Assembly (NCBI RefSeq): GCF_007713685.1
Contig: NZ_VMRJ01000004.1
Span: forward strand, 186,001-250,000
Length of the DNA stretch: 64,000 nt
Origin: Hymenobacter setariae
Lineage (GTDB): Bacteria; Bacteroidota; Bacteroidia; Cytophagales; Hymenobacteraceae
Direction of reading: 5' to 3'
Shown here one piece after another: positions 14,893 to 23,242 of the stretch (positions are counted from its first letter, which is position 1; every line of letters begins with the position of its first letter). A model generated the notes under the pieces. That model was not told where the DNA came from and ran no database searches. It saw nothing but the letters and a program-made list of their open reading frames with translations. Made by a program: the position numbers and the translations under genes.

Positions 14893-16233
14893 ATGCGCAT
14901 TGCCATTATCGGCGGCGGGCTCACGGGGCTCACGCTGGCTTATTACCTGCAGCAAGCGGGCGTGGCCTACGACCTGTTTGAAGCCAGCGAGCGGCCTGGT
15001 GGCAACCTGCACTCGCCGCAGGACCTAGCCGGCTACCAGCTCGAAGCCGGCCCCAATTCCCTGCTACTCAGCCCCGAGCTAGAAGAACTACTGACTGAGC
15101 TAGGCTTACAGGATGCCATTCAGGAAGCCGCGCCCGTGAGCCAGCACCGCTACGTGCTACGGCACGGCGCCTACCAAGCGCTGCCGGCCTCGCCACCCAA
15201 GCTACTTACCAGTTCTTTTTTCAGTCTCAAAACCAAGCTGCGCCTCCTAGGTGAGCTGTTGCGACGCCCCGCGCCGCCTGTGCCCGGCGAAACCATTGCC
15301 TCATTTTTCGAGCGTCACTTTGGGCCCGAGGTGGTCGATTATGCCGTCAATCCCTTTGTGGCGGGCATCTATGCCGGCGACCCTAAGGAGCTGCTGCTCT
15401 CGCTTACATTTCCGCAGCTGGCGGCTCTAGAGCAGCAGTACGGCTCGGTGCTGCGCGGCTTTGCGGCTTCGCAAAAAGGAAAGGGCGGCGCCCGCCGCCG
15501 CACCATCACGCTGCGCGGCGGCGTGCAAACACTTACCGACGCCCTGGCCGCCCGCCTTACCAACTACCACCTAGGGCATGCCATCACCGGCATTAGCCAG
15601 CCTGCTCCTAACCAGTACACGGTGGCAGCCACCGGCCAAAGTGACCTAGGCGCCACTTACTCGCACCTGGCGCTGGCTGTGCCTACCTATGCCGCCGCCG
15701 AGCTGCTGCGCCCACTGCACCCGGCAGCAGCCACGGCGTTGGCCACCGTGCGCTACCCGCCCATGACGCTGGTGTACTCAGCCTACGACCGGGCCGCCGT
15801 GACGCACCCGCTAGTGGGCTTCGGGGCGCTCAACCCGCGAGTAGAGGGCACCTATTCAGCTGGCTCTATCTGGACCAGCTCGCTCTTTCCCGACCGTGTG
15901 CCGGCGGGGCAGGTGCTGTTTACCAGCTTTGTGGGTGGGGCGCAGTTTGCCCGGCAGGCACAGGAGCCCGAGGCCACGCAGCTGGCCGCGGTGCACCAAG
16001 AGCTGAGCCAGCTCTACGGCATCGAGGGCGCGCCGCGCTGGCAGGGGCGCTACTACTGGCCGCGCAGCATTCCGCAGTTCGACCAGCACCTGGCCGCAGC
16101 GCGGGCGGCTTTTGCACCACTCGCAGCAACGGGCATCGTGGCTGTGGCCAACTGGCAAGCCGGCGTGAGCGTGCCCGATTGCGTGAAGCATGCCCGCAAC
16201 GTGAGCCGCGAGCTAGCTGGCAGCAAGGCTTAA
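14893..16233 (+). CDS. hemG: Protoporphyrinogen oxidase
   Basis: A 446-residue flavoprotein from the ATG at 14893. The FAD-binding start is 'MRIAIIGGGLTGLTLAYYLQ' with 'YDLFEASERPGGNLHS' a few residues later. Other family segments are 'LEAGPNSLLLSPELEELLTE', 'NPFVAGIYAGDPKELLLSLT', the substrate-channel stretch 'ITLRGGVQTLTDALAARL' and the C-terminal FAD contact 'GIVAVANWQAGVSVPDCVKH'. It oxidises protoporphyrinogen IX to protoporphyrin IX late in haem synthesis. The gene is often called hemY or hemG for this oxygen-type enzyme. No other haem gene is adjacent. Upstream in-frame codons run into the divergent gmhB-like gene, so the ATG next to the promoter was taken. Confidence 0.92.
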   Translation: MRIAIIGGGLTGLTLAYYLQQAGVAYDLFEASERPGGNLHSPQDLAGYQLEAGPNSLLLSPELEELLTELGLQDAIQEAAPVSQHRYVLRHGAYQALPASPPKLLTSSFFSLKTKLRLLGELLRRPAPPVPGETIASFFERHFGPEVVDYAVNPFVAGIYAGDPKELLLSLTFPQLAALEQQYGSVLRGFAASQKGKGGARRRTITLRGGVQTLTDALAARLTNYHLGHAITGISQPAPNQYTVAATGQSDLGATYSHLALAVPTYAAAELLRPLHPAAATALATVRYPPMTLVYSAYDRAAVTHPLVGFGALNPRVEGTYSAGSIWTSSLFPDRVPAGQVLFTSFVGGAQFARQAQEPEATQLAAVHQELSQLYGIEGAPRWQGRYYWPRSIPQFDQHLAAARAAFAPLAATGIVAVANWQAGVSVPDCVKHARNVSRELAGSKA

Positions 16234-16390
16234 CGCAGCTTTTTTGCCTCTCCTAGGCACAGGCATGCAATTTTCCATGTTGTTTTAGCATCCTTTTGCC
16301 ATGCGAAGGAAGCTTAACTAGCTAGTACTTGCTCGCGCGAGTATACTTGCCTACTGCTCGTGGCTTCACCTACCACCTACCCACCCGCCT

Positions 16391-16398
16391 TATCTTTG
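16391..16398 (+). promoter_or_regulatory. -7 box TATCTTTG just before the GT2 start codon
   Basis: TATCTTTG ends six bases before the ATG at 16405, so the transcript is probably leaderless or nearly so. No TTG stands at the usual distance upstream, so the -33 part is weak. Confidence 0.5.
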
Positions 16399-16404
16399 CC
16401 CGCA

Positions 16405-17157
16405 ATGAGTACAATGGCCGCCGGACTGGTCCTGATTCCGACGTACAACGAGCGGGAAAATGTTGAGCTGATTATTCGGGCGGTGCTAAGCCTGCCCAAG
16501 GATTTTCACATTCTAATTATCGACGACGGCTCGCCCGACGGCACCGGCAACATCGTGCGCGGGCTCCTAGGTGAGTTCGCGGGCCGCTTATTTCTGGAAG
16601 AGCGTGCCGGCAAGCAGGGCCTGGGCACGGCCTATATCTTCGGCTTCCGCTGGGCGCTGGCGCGGGGTTATGCCTATGTGTTTGAGATGGATGCTGACTT
16701 CTCGCACAACCCGCAAGACCTCTTGCGCCTGCACGAGGCCTGCGCCGTGCAGGGCTACGACCTAGCCATCGGCTCGCGCTACAGCGATGGCGTGAACGTG
16801 GTAAACTGGCCTATGAGCCGGGTGCTCATGTCGTACTTCGCTTCCAAGTACGTGCGCGCCATCACGGGCATGCCCATCCACGATGCTACGGCGGGCTTTA
16901 AGTGCTACGCGGCCCCTGTGCTGCGCGCTATCGACTTGAGCAAGATTCACTTCGTGGGCTACGCCTTCCAGATAGAGATGAAGTGGCTGGCTTACTGCCT
17001 GAAGTTCCGGGTCAAGGAAGTACCGATTATCTTCACCGACCGTACGCGGGGGCAGTCTAAAATGTCGTCGGGCATTTTCAAAGAGGCCCTATTTGGCGTC
17101 ATTCAAATGAAGCTCAGCAGCTGGGTGCATCCGCCGCGCCGGCTCCCAACTAGTTAG
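16405..17157 (+). CDS. Polyprenol-phosphate mannose synthase-like glycosyltransferase (GT2)
   Basis: The ATG at 16405 gives 250 residues. The GT-A domain opens 'GLVLIPTYNERENVELIIRA' and contains 'ILIIDDGSPDGTGNIVRGLL', the metal-binding 'YVFEMDADFSHNPQDLLRLH' (DAD), 'LAIGSRYSDGVNVVNW' and 'MPIHDATAGFKCYAAPVL'. This pattern is that of dolichol/polyprenol monophosphomannose synthase without the C-terminal membrane domain of the long form. It would transfer a sugar (probably mannose) from GDP-sugar to polyprenol phosphate at the cytoplasmic membrane, to feed cell-surface or protein glycosylation. Codons between 16360 and 16405 look untranslated because the -7 box lies within them. Confidence 0.93.
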   Translation: MSTMAAGLVLIPTYNERENVELIIRAVLSLPKDFHILIIDDGSPDGTGNIVRGLLGEFAGRLFLEERAGKQGLGTAYIFGFRWALARGYAYVFEMDADFSHNPQDLLRLHEACAVQGYDLAIGSRYSDGVNVVNWPMSRVLMSYFASKYVRAITGMPIHDATAGFKCYAAPVLRAIDLSKIHFVGYAFQIEMKWLAYCLKFRVKEVPIIFTDRTRGQSKMSSGIFKEALFGVIQMKLSSWVHPPRRLPTS

Positions 17158-17237
17158 ACCTAGGGCGGCGAAAATGACAAAATTCCTACCTTGTCATTCT
17201 TAAGCCATACTTTTCCGTAGAGGTTACTTATTGCCGT

Positions 17238-18164
17238 ATGGAAAATACCCCGCTGTTCTGGATTCTTTTTAATCTGTTCGTAATCGGGCTCTTGCTGCTC
17301 GATTTGTTGGTGTTCAACCGCCGGGCCCACGCCATCCAGCTCAAGGAGGCACTGGGCTGGAGCGCCTTTTGGGTTGCGTTATCGCTGTGCTTCAATTACT
17401 TCGTGTACCATACTATGGGGCACGAGGCGGGTGTGCAGTGGCTTACGGGCTACCTCGTCGAGAAGGCCCTGAGCGTGGATAACCTGTTTGTCTTCCTCCT
17501 CATTTTCACCTACTTCAAAGTGCCCGCTGAGTATCAGCACCGCATCTTGTTTTGGGGCGTGCTGGGGGCGCTGGTGTTGCGAGGCATCTTTATTTTGGCG
17601 GGGGCGGCTTTGTTGGCCAAGTTCCACTTTTTGCTCTACGTCCTAGGTGCCTTTCTGGTGTACACGGGCGTGCGGATGGGGCTGAGCAGCAACAGTGAAC
17701 CCGAAATCGACCCCGAAAACAACCCCATTGTGCGCTTCTTGGGGCGGCATCTTCCTATCAGCCGGCAGCTCGATGGCGGCAAGTTTTTCACGCGGCGCGA
17801 GGGCGTGCGCTTTGCTACGCCACTGCTGGTAGTGTTAGTATTAATAGAAACTACCGACGTGGTTTTTGCCGCCGATTCTATCCCGGCCATTCTGGCCATC
17901 TCGCGCGATACGTTTGTAGTCTATACTTCCAATGTGTTTGCCCTGCTGGGACTGCGGGCCTTGTATTTCGCCCTGGCCAGCCTCATGCAATTGTTTCACT
18001 ACCTGCACTATGGCCTGGCGCTCATTCTGATTTTTATTGGCGCTAAGCTGCTGCTCGAGGATATCTACCCCTTTCCGATGCCCGTGGCGCTCGGCGCGGT
18101 GGGCGTGCTGTTGCTAGGCTCCATCGCGGCCTCGCTGCTGTGGCCGAAGAAGCAGGCTGAGTAG
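17238..18164 (+). CDS. TerC family integral membrane protein
   Basis: A 308-residue protein with about seven to nine membrane helices. The TerC hallmarks are the acidic intramembrane motifs 'EKALSVDNLFVFLLIFTYFK' and 'VLIETTDVVFAADSIPAILA', separated by a charged cytoplasmic loop ('MGLSSNSEPEIDPENNPIVR'). TerC proteins (including Alx) export manganese or protect exoenzymes during metallation; the length and helix order match the Alx/TerC group. It stands alone: the adjacent genes are an envelope glycosyltransferase and EgtD. There is no tellurite-resistance cluster here. Confidence 0.93.
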   Translation: MENTPLFWILFNLFVIGLLLLDLLVFNRRAHAIQLKEALGWSAFWVALSLCFNYFVYHTMGHEAGVQWLTGYLVEKALSVDNLFVFLLIFTYFKVPAEYQHRILFWGVLGALVLRGIFILAGAALLAKFHFLLYVLGAFLVYTGVRMGLSSNSEPEIDPENNPIVRFLGRHLPISRQLDGGKFFTRREGVRFATPLLVVLVLIETTDVVFAADSIPAILAISRDTFVVYTSNVFALLGLRALYFALASLMQLFHYLHYGLALILIFIGAKLLLEDIYPFPMPVALGAVGVLLLGSIAASLLWPKKQAE

Positions 18165-18199
18165 CACCTAGGGCGACGCGGCCCAACATATTCTGCCCT

Positions 18200-19198
18200 T
18201 TGCAGCTTTCCCATTCCGACGTTTCACTTCCTCTTTCTGCTCCCTTGTCTTCTCTGGCCGACCACGTAGCCCACGGCTTCGCCCAAACACCTAAGTCTTT
18301 ATCTTCTAAATACTTTTACGATGCGGCGGGCAGCCGGCTGTTTCAGCAGATAATGGCCCTGCCCGAATATTACCCCACCCGCACTGAGCTTAGCATCTTT
18401 CAGGCGCAGGGCGCGGCCATCGTGCAGGCGCTGCAAGCGGGCACTAGCGCTGGCCAGCCCTTGGCTGTAGTAGAGCTAGGCGCCGGCGACGGCTTGAAAA
18501 CCAAAATCCTGCTGCGCGAATTGCTCGCGCAATCAGCCGCTTTCACCTACGTGCCGGTCGATATTTCACCCTCGGCGCTAGAGGAATTAGTGGCCTCGCT
18601 GCGTGAGGAGTTACCTGCCCTACCCACCGAGCCGCTGGCGGCCGAGTACACGGCCGCCCTCACCACCCTAGCCCAGCGGCCGGGCGCCAAGGCGGTGCTG
18701 TTCCTAGGGTCTAACATCGGCAATTTTGAACCCGATGAGCAGCGTAATTTTCTGCAAGCGCTAGCGGCCCCGCTCACTGCCGCCGACCGCCTGCTGGTGG
18801 GCTTCGACCTACGCAAAGACCCGCGCCGCATTCGGGCGGCGTATGACGATGCGCAGGGCGTTACGGCCGAGTTCAACCTGAACCTGCTGCGCCGCTTCAA
18901 CACCGAGCTAGGTGCTGATTTTCAGCTCGAAGCCTGGCAACACTATCCCGACTACGACCCCAGCACCGGCGCCATGCGCTCGTGGCTGGTGAGCCGCCGC
19001 GCCCAAACCGTGCGCGTGGCCGCCCTAGGTGGGCAAGCCTTCGACTTTGCGGCTTGGGAGGCCATTCATACCGAAAATTCCTTCAAGTTTACCCTCTCCC
19101 AGATTGCGGAGCTAGCCAAGGCAGCAGGTATGCGTGTGGTCGAGGTTTTCCAGGACGAAGCCGGCGACTTTGCCGACGTGGTGCTGGCGCGAGCGTAA
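18200..19198 (+). CDS. egtD: L-histidine N-alpha-methyltransferase (EgtD family), TTG start
   Basis: The 332-residue product is an EgtD-type SAM methyltransferase that would trimethylate histidine to hercynine, the first step of ergothioneine synthesis. Diagnostic segments are 'SKYFYDAAGSRLFQQIMALP' and 'YYPTRTELSIFQ', the SAM loop 'AVVELGAGDGLKTKILL', 'FTYVPVDISPSALEELVASL', 'VLFLGSNIGNFEPDEQRNF' and 'EFNLNLLRRFNTELGADF'. No ATG is available before the conserved N-terminus, so translation starts at TTG 18200 or TTG 18247. No egtB is within the window, so the pathway partner must lie elsewhere, or the product has another use. Confidence 0.9.
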   Translation: MQLSHSDVSLPLSAPLSSLADHVAHGFAQTPKSLSSKYFYDAAGSRLFQQIMALPEYYPTRTELSIFQAQGAAIVQALQAGTSAGQPLAVVELGAGDGLKTKILLRELLAQSAAFTYVPVDISPSALEELVASLREELPALPTEPLAAEYTAALTTLAQRPGAKAVLFLGSNIGNFEPDEQRNFLQALAAPLTAADRLLVGFDLRKDPRRIRAAYDDAQGVTAEFNLNLLRRFNTELGADFQLEAWQHYPDYDPSTGAMRSWLVSRRAQTVRVAALGGQAFDFAAWEAIHTENSFKFTLSQIAELAKAAGMRVVEVFQDEAGDFADVVLARA

Positions 19199-19226
19199 AT
19201 TTGCGCTATAGCTTCAGAAATAATAC

Positions 19227-19332
19227 AAACGTGTCATGCTGACGAAGGCAGCATCTCGCGTGGCGCAGTAATTTCTATACCTAGAGGTTAGTTGGCCACG
19301 CGAGGTGCTCCCTTCGTCAGCATGACACGTTT
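19227..19332. repeat. 38-base inverted repeat (REP-like) between egtD and the MATE gene
   Basis: Arms at 19227-19264 and 19295-19332 match with two mismatches. The core TGCTGACGAAGGCAGCATCT also occurs, with two base changes, in the repeat at 42299-42371, so the two form a family of dispersed palindromes. The loop contains CCTAGAGG. It may end egtD transcription. Confidence 0.8.
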
Positions 19333-19362
19333 AGTTATAATACCTTATAAAATCGATTCGTT

Positions 19363-20769
19363 TTGAAAAAGCACATTCGTCCTACCCTACTGCTTGCCTA
19401 TCCCGTCGTTCTCAGCCAGCTCGGCCACGTGCTGGTGGGCGTGTGCGACTCGGTGATGGTGGGCCAGTTGGGCAAGCTGCCGCTCGACGCCGTGGGCATG
19501 GGCGTGAGCACCACTACCATGCTGCTGGTACTGGGCCTGGGCATCAGCATGGGGTCGGTGCCGCGGGTGGCAGCGGCCAATGGGCGCGGCGACGAAGAGT
19601 TCTTGGGCCGCTTGCTGGTGGGCACCGTGTGGCTGAACACCCTAGTGGGCGTGGCCCTGCTGGGCCTGAGCCAGCTGCTGCCGTTGCTGCTACCGCACCT
19701 AGGGCAGGCGCCCGAAGTGGTGGCGCTGGCCACGCCCTGGGTGCGTGTGGTGGGCTTGTCGCTGCTGCCGATGATGGTGTTTCAGGGCTTTCGTGAGTGG
19801 GCCGAGGGCCTAGGGCTCACCAAGCAGGCCATGCAACTATCTATTGCGGGCAATGTGGTGAATGCGTTGCTGTGCTACGCGCTCATTTTCGGGCACTTCG
19901 GCGCCCCAGCTATGGGGCTGATGGGTGCGGCCTGGGCCACGCTGCTCTCGCGCATTGGCATGGCGGTGCTCATGGCACAGTTTGTACTGCGTAGCGAGCA
20001 GCTACGCAGCCGGCGTCCCGCCGACGCCACCCAGTGGCTGCGGCCGGGCCTGGACGAGCTGCGCGGGCAACTGGCCCTCGGGCTGCCCATTGGCATGCAA
20101 ATGATGCTCGAAGTAGGCGCTTTCAGCGTGTCGTATCTGATGATAGGTTGGATTGGGGTGACGCCCCAAGCGGCCCACCAGATTGCTATCAACGTGGCCT
20201 CGGTGACGTACATGGCGGCAACGGGCATTGCGGCGGCGGCCACCATCCGGGTGGGCAACCTGCGCGGCAGCGGCGACCTGCCCGAAGCGCGCCAAGCGGG
20301 CTTTGCGGCCTACTGGCTGGCTTTTGGCTTTATGGTGGCCATGGGGCTGCTACTACTGGCCATGCGGCACGTCATTCCACCGCTCTACAACCACGACCCC
20401 CTGGTGTTGGCACAAGCGGCCACACTGCTGACTATCGCGGCCGCTTTCCAGGTGTCGGATGGCTTGCAGGTGGTGGGCTTAGGTGCGTTGCGCGGGCTCG
20501 AAGATGTGAAAGTGCCCTCGGTGGTAGCGCTGTTGGCTTACTGGGCCATTGCGCTGCCGCTGGGCTACTACTTAGGCTTCGGGCTGCACCTAGGGGCCGT
20601 GGGCGTGTGGCTGGGTTTGCTCACTGGTCTTTCGGTGGTGGCTGTGGTGCTGCTGCTACGCTTCCGGCGCGAGAGCCAGCCCGGCGCGCTGCCCCCAACT
20701 GGCCCCACTGATGCTGGCCTGCTGATGGACGCCGAAGCTACCCTCGTGCTAGGCCAGCCAGCCGGCTAG
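19363..20769 (+). CDS. MATE family efflux transporter, TTG start
   Basis: A 468-residue protein with twelve predicted membrane helices in two six-helix halves. The N-terminal half begins 'RPTLLLAYPVVLSQLGHVLV' and includes 'CDSVMVGQLGKLPLDAVGMG'; the second half begins 'LALGLPIGMQMMLEVGAFSV'. Both are typical of multidrug-and-toxin exporters that expel cationic compounds by sodium or proton exchange. It resembles the NorM group. Translation starts at TTG 19363, directly after the long REP-like palindrome, because no ATG precedes the first helix. The C-terminal 30 residues are a soluble tail. Confidence 0.92.
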   Translation: MKKHIRPTLLLAYPVVLSQLGHVLVGVCDSVMVGQLGKLPLDAVGMGVSTTTMLLVLGLGISMGSVPRVAAANGRGDEEFLGRLLVGTVWLNTLVGVALLGLSQLLPLLLPHLGQAPEVVALATPWVRVVGLSLLPMMVFQGFREWAEGLGLTKQAMQLSIAGNVVNALLCYALIFGHFGAPAMGLMGAAWATLLSRIGMAVLMAQFVLRSEQLRSRRPADATQWLRPGLDELRGQLALGLPIGMQMMLEVGAFSVSYLMIGWIGVTPQAAHQIAINVASVTYMAATGIAAAATIRVGNLRGSGDLPEARQAGFAAYWLAFGFMVAMGLLLLAMRHVIPPLYNHDPLVLAQAATLLTIAAAFQVSDGLQVVGLGALRGLEDVKVPSVVALLAYWAIALPLGYYLGFGLHLGAVGVWLGLLTGLSVVAVVLLLRFRRESQPGALPPTGPTDAGLLMDAEATLVLGQPAG

Positions 20770-20876
20770 GGCCACAAGCGGCTTGGGCTGGCAGCCATAT
20801 TACGCTTCACCTAGCCGACACTTTTTAGAGCGCGCCAGCGTTGGCAGCAAGACGGTTTTTGCCATTTCTTCTGCTC

Positions 20877-21437
20877 ATGCTCTATCAGGTTTTTGCCGGC
20901 GCGCTTTTGCTGCTGGCTGGTTTTTCAACGGTTGCTTCGGCCCAAACTATTCCGGGTGGCAGCTTGCATTGGTCGGCCAGCCGGCCGCTGGTGCTAGCCG
21001 ATTTTAAAGGCCGCCCCAAGCCAGCCGAGCCCCATGCGGCCCTTACCTCGGCTACCATAGTGGCGCAGGTAGCATGCCGCAGCAATCAGTTTAGCGGCCA
21101 CGTGCAGGCGGCCTTCGACCCCACCCTGTCGTGGGTGCGCGACCCGGCCACCATCACGCCTAAGCTGCTGCGCCACGAGCAGTTGCACTTCGACATCACG
21201 GAGGTGTATGCCCGCCGCCTGCGCCAGAAGCTGGCCGGCGTTAGCATTCCCTGCGCCGACCTAGGGCCCACGTTTCAGCGCCTCAGCAAAGACGTCTATG
21301 CCGACTGGGCCAAGGCCGAGGACCAGTACGACCGCGACACCAACCACGGCCTCAAGCCCGAGCAGCAGGCCCTGTGGGAAGCTCAGGTGCAGAAGCAGCT
21401 GCTAGAGTTGGCCGCCTTCGCCGACAAAGACGCGTAA
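20877..21437 (+). CDS. DUF922 domain protein, secreted, possible zinc-dependent peptidase
   Basis: The ATG at 20877 gives 186 residues with a signal peptide (MLYQVFAGALLLLAGFSTVA, then SAQ); a TTG 36 bases upstream is the other possible start. The DUF922 core includes 'LHWSASRPLVLADFKGRPKP' and a probable metal motif 'LRHEQLHFDITEVYARRLR' (HExxH-like: HEQLH). The C-terminal half is helical with 'AKAEDQYDRDTNHGLKPEQQ', as in other DUF922 proteins. The family is annotated as a putative zinc protease but is not well characterised. The export signal puts it in the periplasm. Confidence 0.85.
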   Translation: MLYQVFAGALLLLAGFSTVASAQTIPGGSLHWSASRPLVLADFKGRPKPAEPHAALTSATIVAQVACRSNQFSGHVQAAFDPTLSWVRDPATITPKLLRHEQLHFDITEVYARRLRQKLAGVSIPCADLGPTFQRLSKDVYADWAKAEDQYDRDTNHGLKPEQQALWEAQVQKQLLELAAFADKDA

Positions 21438-21496
21438 GTGCTCTAGGCTATTTTTGCTAGGTTCACCTACCTAGGGCCGCAGTGCCCTGCCCACTC

Positions 21497-21829
21497 ATGC
21501 TTACTTGGGAAGAATTTGAAAAAGTAGATTTGCGCGCCGGTACCATTCTGGAAGCGCGCGAGTTTCCGCAAGCGCGGCGGCCAGCCTACCAGCTGGTGCT
21601 AGATTTTGGCCCCGAAATCGGCATTAAAAAATCGAGCGCGCAACTTACGCACCACTACACGCCGGCCACGCTGGTGGGCCGGCAGGTGCTGGCCGTAGTC
21701 AATTTCCCGCCCAAGCAGATTGGTCCGTTTCGCTCCGAAGTGCTAGTAGTAGGTGCCCCCGATGCCGAGGGCCACACCGTGCTGGCCGCATTGGCAGCGA
21801 CCGTGCCCAATGGTAGCCGCTTGCATTAA
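21497..21829 (+). CDS. csaA: CsaA-like tRNA-binding domain protein
   Basis: A 110-residue protein from the ATG at 21497 (MLTWEEFEKVDLRAGTILEA). The OB-fold tRNA-binding domain is recognisable in 'VDLRAGTILEAREFPQARRP', 'YQLVLDFGPEIGIKKSSAQL', 'GRQVLAVVNFPPKQIGPFRS' and 'EVLVVGAPDAEGHTVLAAL'. This is the size and order of CsaA, a dimeric tRNA- and protein-binding chaperone-like protein. It converges on the DUF4296 gene with a bipartite hairpin in the 47-base gap. Confidence 0.93.
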   Translation: MLTWEEFEKVDLRAGTILEAREFPQARRPAYQLVLDFGPEIGIKKSSAQLTHHYTPATLVGRQVLAVVNFPPKQIGPFRSEVLVVGAPDAEGHTVLAALAATVPNGSRLH

Positions 21830-21871
21830 TGAACAATTAACAGCCTGCAAACAAGGCTGAAGTTGTTCATT
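21828..21871. terminator. Bipartite hairpin between convergent csaA and DUF4296 genes
   Basis: AATGAACAA (21828-21836) pairs with TTGTTCATT (21863-21871), and inside it AGCCT (21842-21846) pairs with AGGCT (21854-21858). It lies between two convergent stop codons, so it can serve both strands, though the stem is interrupted. Confidence 0.45.
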
Positions 21872-21876
21872 GCCTC

Positions 21877-22284
21877 CTAGGGGTGCTGGGGCGAAGGCGT
21901 GGTGCTACCATTGAGCTTATTGGCGCGGTGCTCCAAGGAGTCAATGACGATTTTATAAATTTCGTCCATGTCCTTGTTGTTTATGGCATAGAACCGGTAG
22001 CTGCGCGGCAGTACCGAGTCTTTCTCCGAAATATTGTTTTTGCGCAAAATCTCGCGCTTTTGCTGCTGAAACAATGCCCGCGCTGAGTCAGGCGTCAGGC
22101 GGCTCGACTCGACCCGAGCTTCGAGTAAATGCAGCTGCACCAGCAGGCTAGCCATTTCCTGTTTCGAAAGCAGCTGCGGCGGTGGCTTCACTTCTTCCGG
22201 CCTATCGCAGCCAGTAAGCAGGGCCAGCAGCAGGCCAAGGAAAACTTGCCCAGTTCGGGCCGCGAGGAAACGAGCGTATTTCAC
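21877..22284 (-). CDS. DUF4296 lipoprotein
   Basis: Read from GTG at 22282-22284, the 135-residue product begins VKYARFLAARTGQVFLGLLL and contains a lipobox 'LLALLTGCDRPEE', so it is a lipoprotein. The DUF4296 core follows: 'LLSKQEMASLLVQLHLLEAR', 'SARALFQQQKREILRKNNIS' and the C-terminal helix 'NKDMDEIYKIVIDSLEHRAN'. DUF4296 is a small Bacteroidota-specific family of unknown function. A longer in-frame ORF runs upstream, but it would cover the divergent DUF58 promoter and the N-terminus would lack a signal peptide, so GTG is preferred. Confidence 0.85.
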   Translation of the reverse strand: MKYARFLAARTGQVFLGLLLALLTGCDRPEEVKPPPQLLSKQEMASLLVQLHLLEARVESSRLTPDSARALFQQQKREILRKNNISEKDSVLPRSYRFYAINNKDMDEIYKIVIDSLEHRANKLNGSTTPSPQHP

Positions 22285-22323
22285 TCCCAAAAATAACGAC
22301 GCATCCGTAGCTTCGCCAGTATC

Positions 22324-23235
22324 ATGCCCACCCCCGACGCCTCTTCCACCTCTTTTCCGGCCAGCCTTGCGGGGCTGGTGCGCCGCCTGCGCCACCTCGA
22401 AATCAGGATGCGTCACGCTGTGGAAAGCCAGCTGCAAGGCAATTTCAGGTCGGTATTTCGGGGCACGGGACTCGAATTTGACGACGTGCGCCTCTACCAA
22501 TACGGCGATGAGGTGCGGGCCATCGACTGGGCCGTGAGCAGCAAAGGCCACGGCACGTTTGTAAAAACCTATAAGGAAGAGCGCGAGCAGCAGGTACTAG
22601 TGGCCCTCGACGTGAGCGCCTCGCAGCGCGTGGGCCACGCCGCCAGCGGCCAGCGTAAGCTCGACGTGGGCCGCGACCTAGCCGGGCTGCTGGCCCTCTC
22701 GGCTGCCCGCCAAGACTCGGCCCTGGGTATGCTCGCTTTCTCCGACCAAAAAGAGCTGTACCTGCCGCCCGCCAAGGGCTTGCGCGCGGCCTACGTGCTC
22801 ATTCAACGGCTTTTTGCACTGACACCGGCATCACAGCACACAGGACTGAGCGCGGGCATTAAGTTGGCCCTGAGCTTACTGCGCCGGCGCAGCCTAGTGG
22901 TTTTGATATCTGACTTCATAGATGAGCACTACGAGCGCGAGCTCACCATGCTGGCCCGCCAGCACGACCTGCTAGTGGTGCAGCTACAGGCCCCGCAGGA
23001 AACTGAGTTTCCGGCCCTAGGTATCGTGCCGCTGCGCGATGCCGAAACCGGTACGTTGCGCTGGGTCGATACGTCGGCGCCGAGCTTCCGGGCCAGCTAT
23101 GCCACCCAGACGGCAGCCCGCCAGCAGGCCTTGCAGACGCTGTGCCGCCGCCAAAAAGTAGGCTTTCTGGCTTTGCGCACCGACCAAGATTTTGTGCCGC
23201 AGCTGGTGGGACTGTTTCAGCGGCGGGGGCACTAG
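22324..23235 (+). CDS. DUF58 domain protein (MoxR/Bat-associated)
   Basis: A 303-residue DUF58 protein. The domain hallmarks are 'RHAVESQLQGNFRSVFRGTG', 'EFDDVRLYQYGDEVRAIDW' (the GDxxRxIDW motif), and a VWA-like stretch 'LVALDVSASQRVGHAASGQR' in which the DxSxS metal-site motif is visible. 'LVVLISDFIDEHYERELTML' follows as the second VWA strand and metal-loop. Proteins of this kind are encoded with MoxR-type AAA+ ATPases and Bat proteins and may act in metallation or stress responses. The partner MoxR gene is not in the window, so this looks like a detached part. It is divergent from DUF4296 and precedes a BatD-like gene by 7 bases. Confidence 0.93.
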   Translation: MPTPDASSTSFPASLAGLVRRLRHLEIRMRHAVESQLQGNFRSVFRGTGLEFDDVRLYQYGDEVRAIDWAVSSKGHGTFVKTYKEEREQQVLVALDVSASQRVGHAASGQRKLDVGRDLAGLLALSAARQDSALGMLAFSDQKELYLPPAKGLRAAYVLIQRLFALTPASQHTGLSAGIKLALSLLRRRSLVVLISDFIDEHYERELTMLARQHDLLVVQLQAPQETEFPALGIVPLRDAETGTLRWVDTSAPSFRASYATQTAARQQALQTLCRRQKVGFLALRTDQDFVPQLVGLFQRRGH

Positions 23236-23242
23236 ATGAGTT

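Noticed and set aside
20034..20711. Plus-strand open frame of 225 codons inside the MATE gene
   Set aside because: Gly/Arg/Ala-rich translation in a shifted frame; the MATE frame has all twelve membrane helices.
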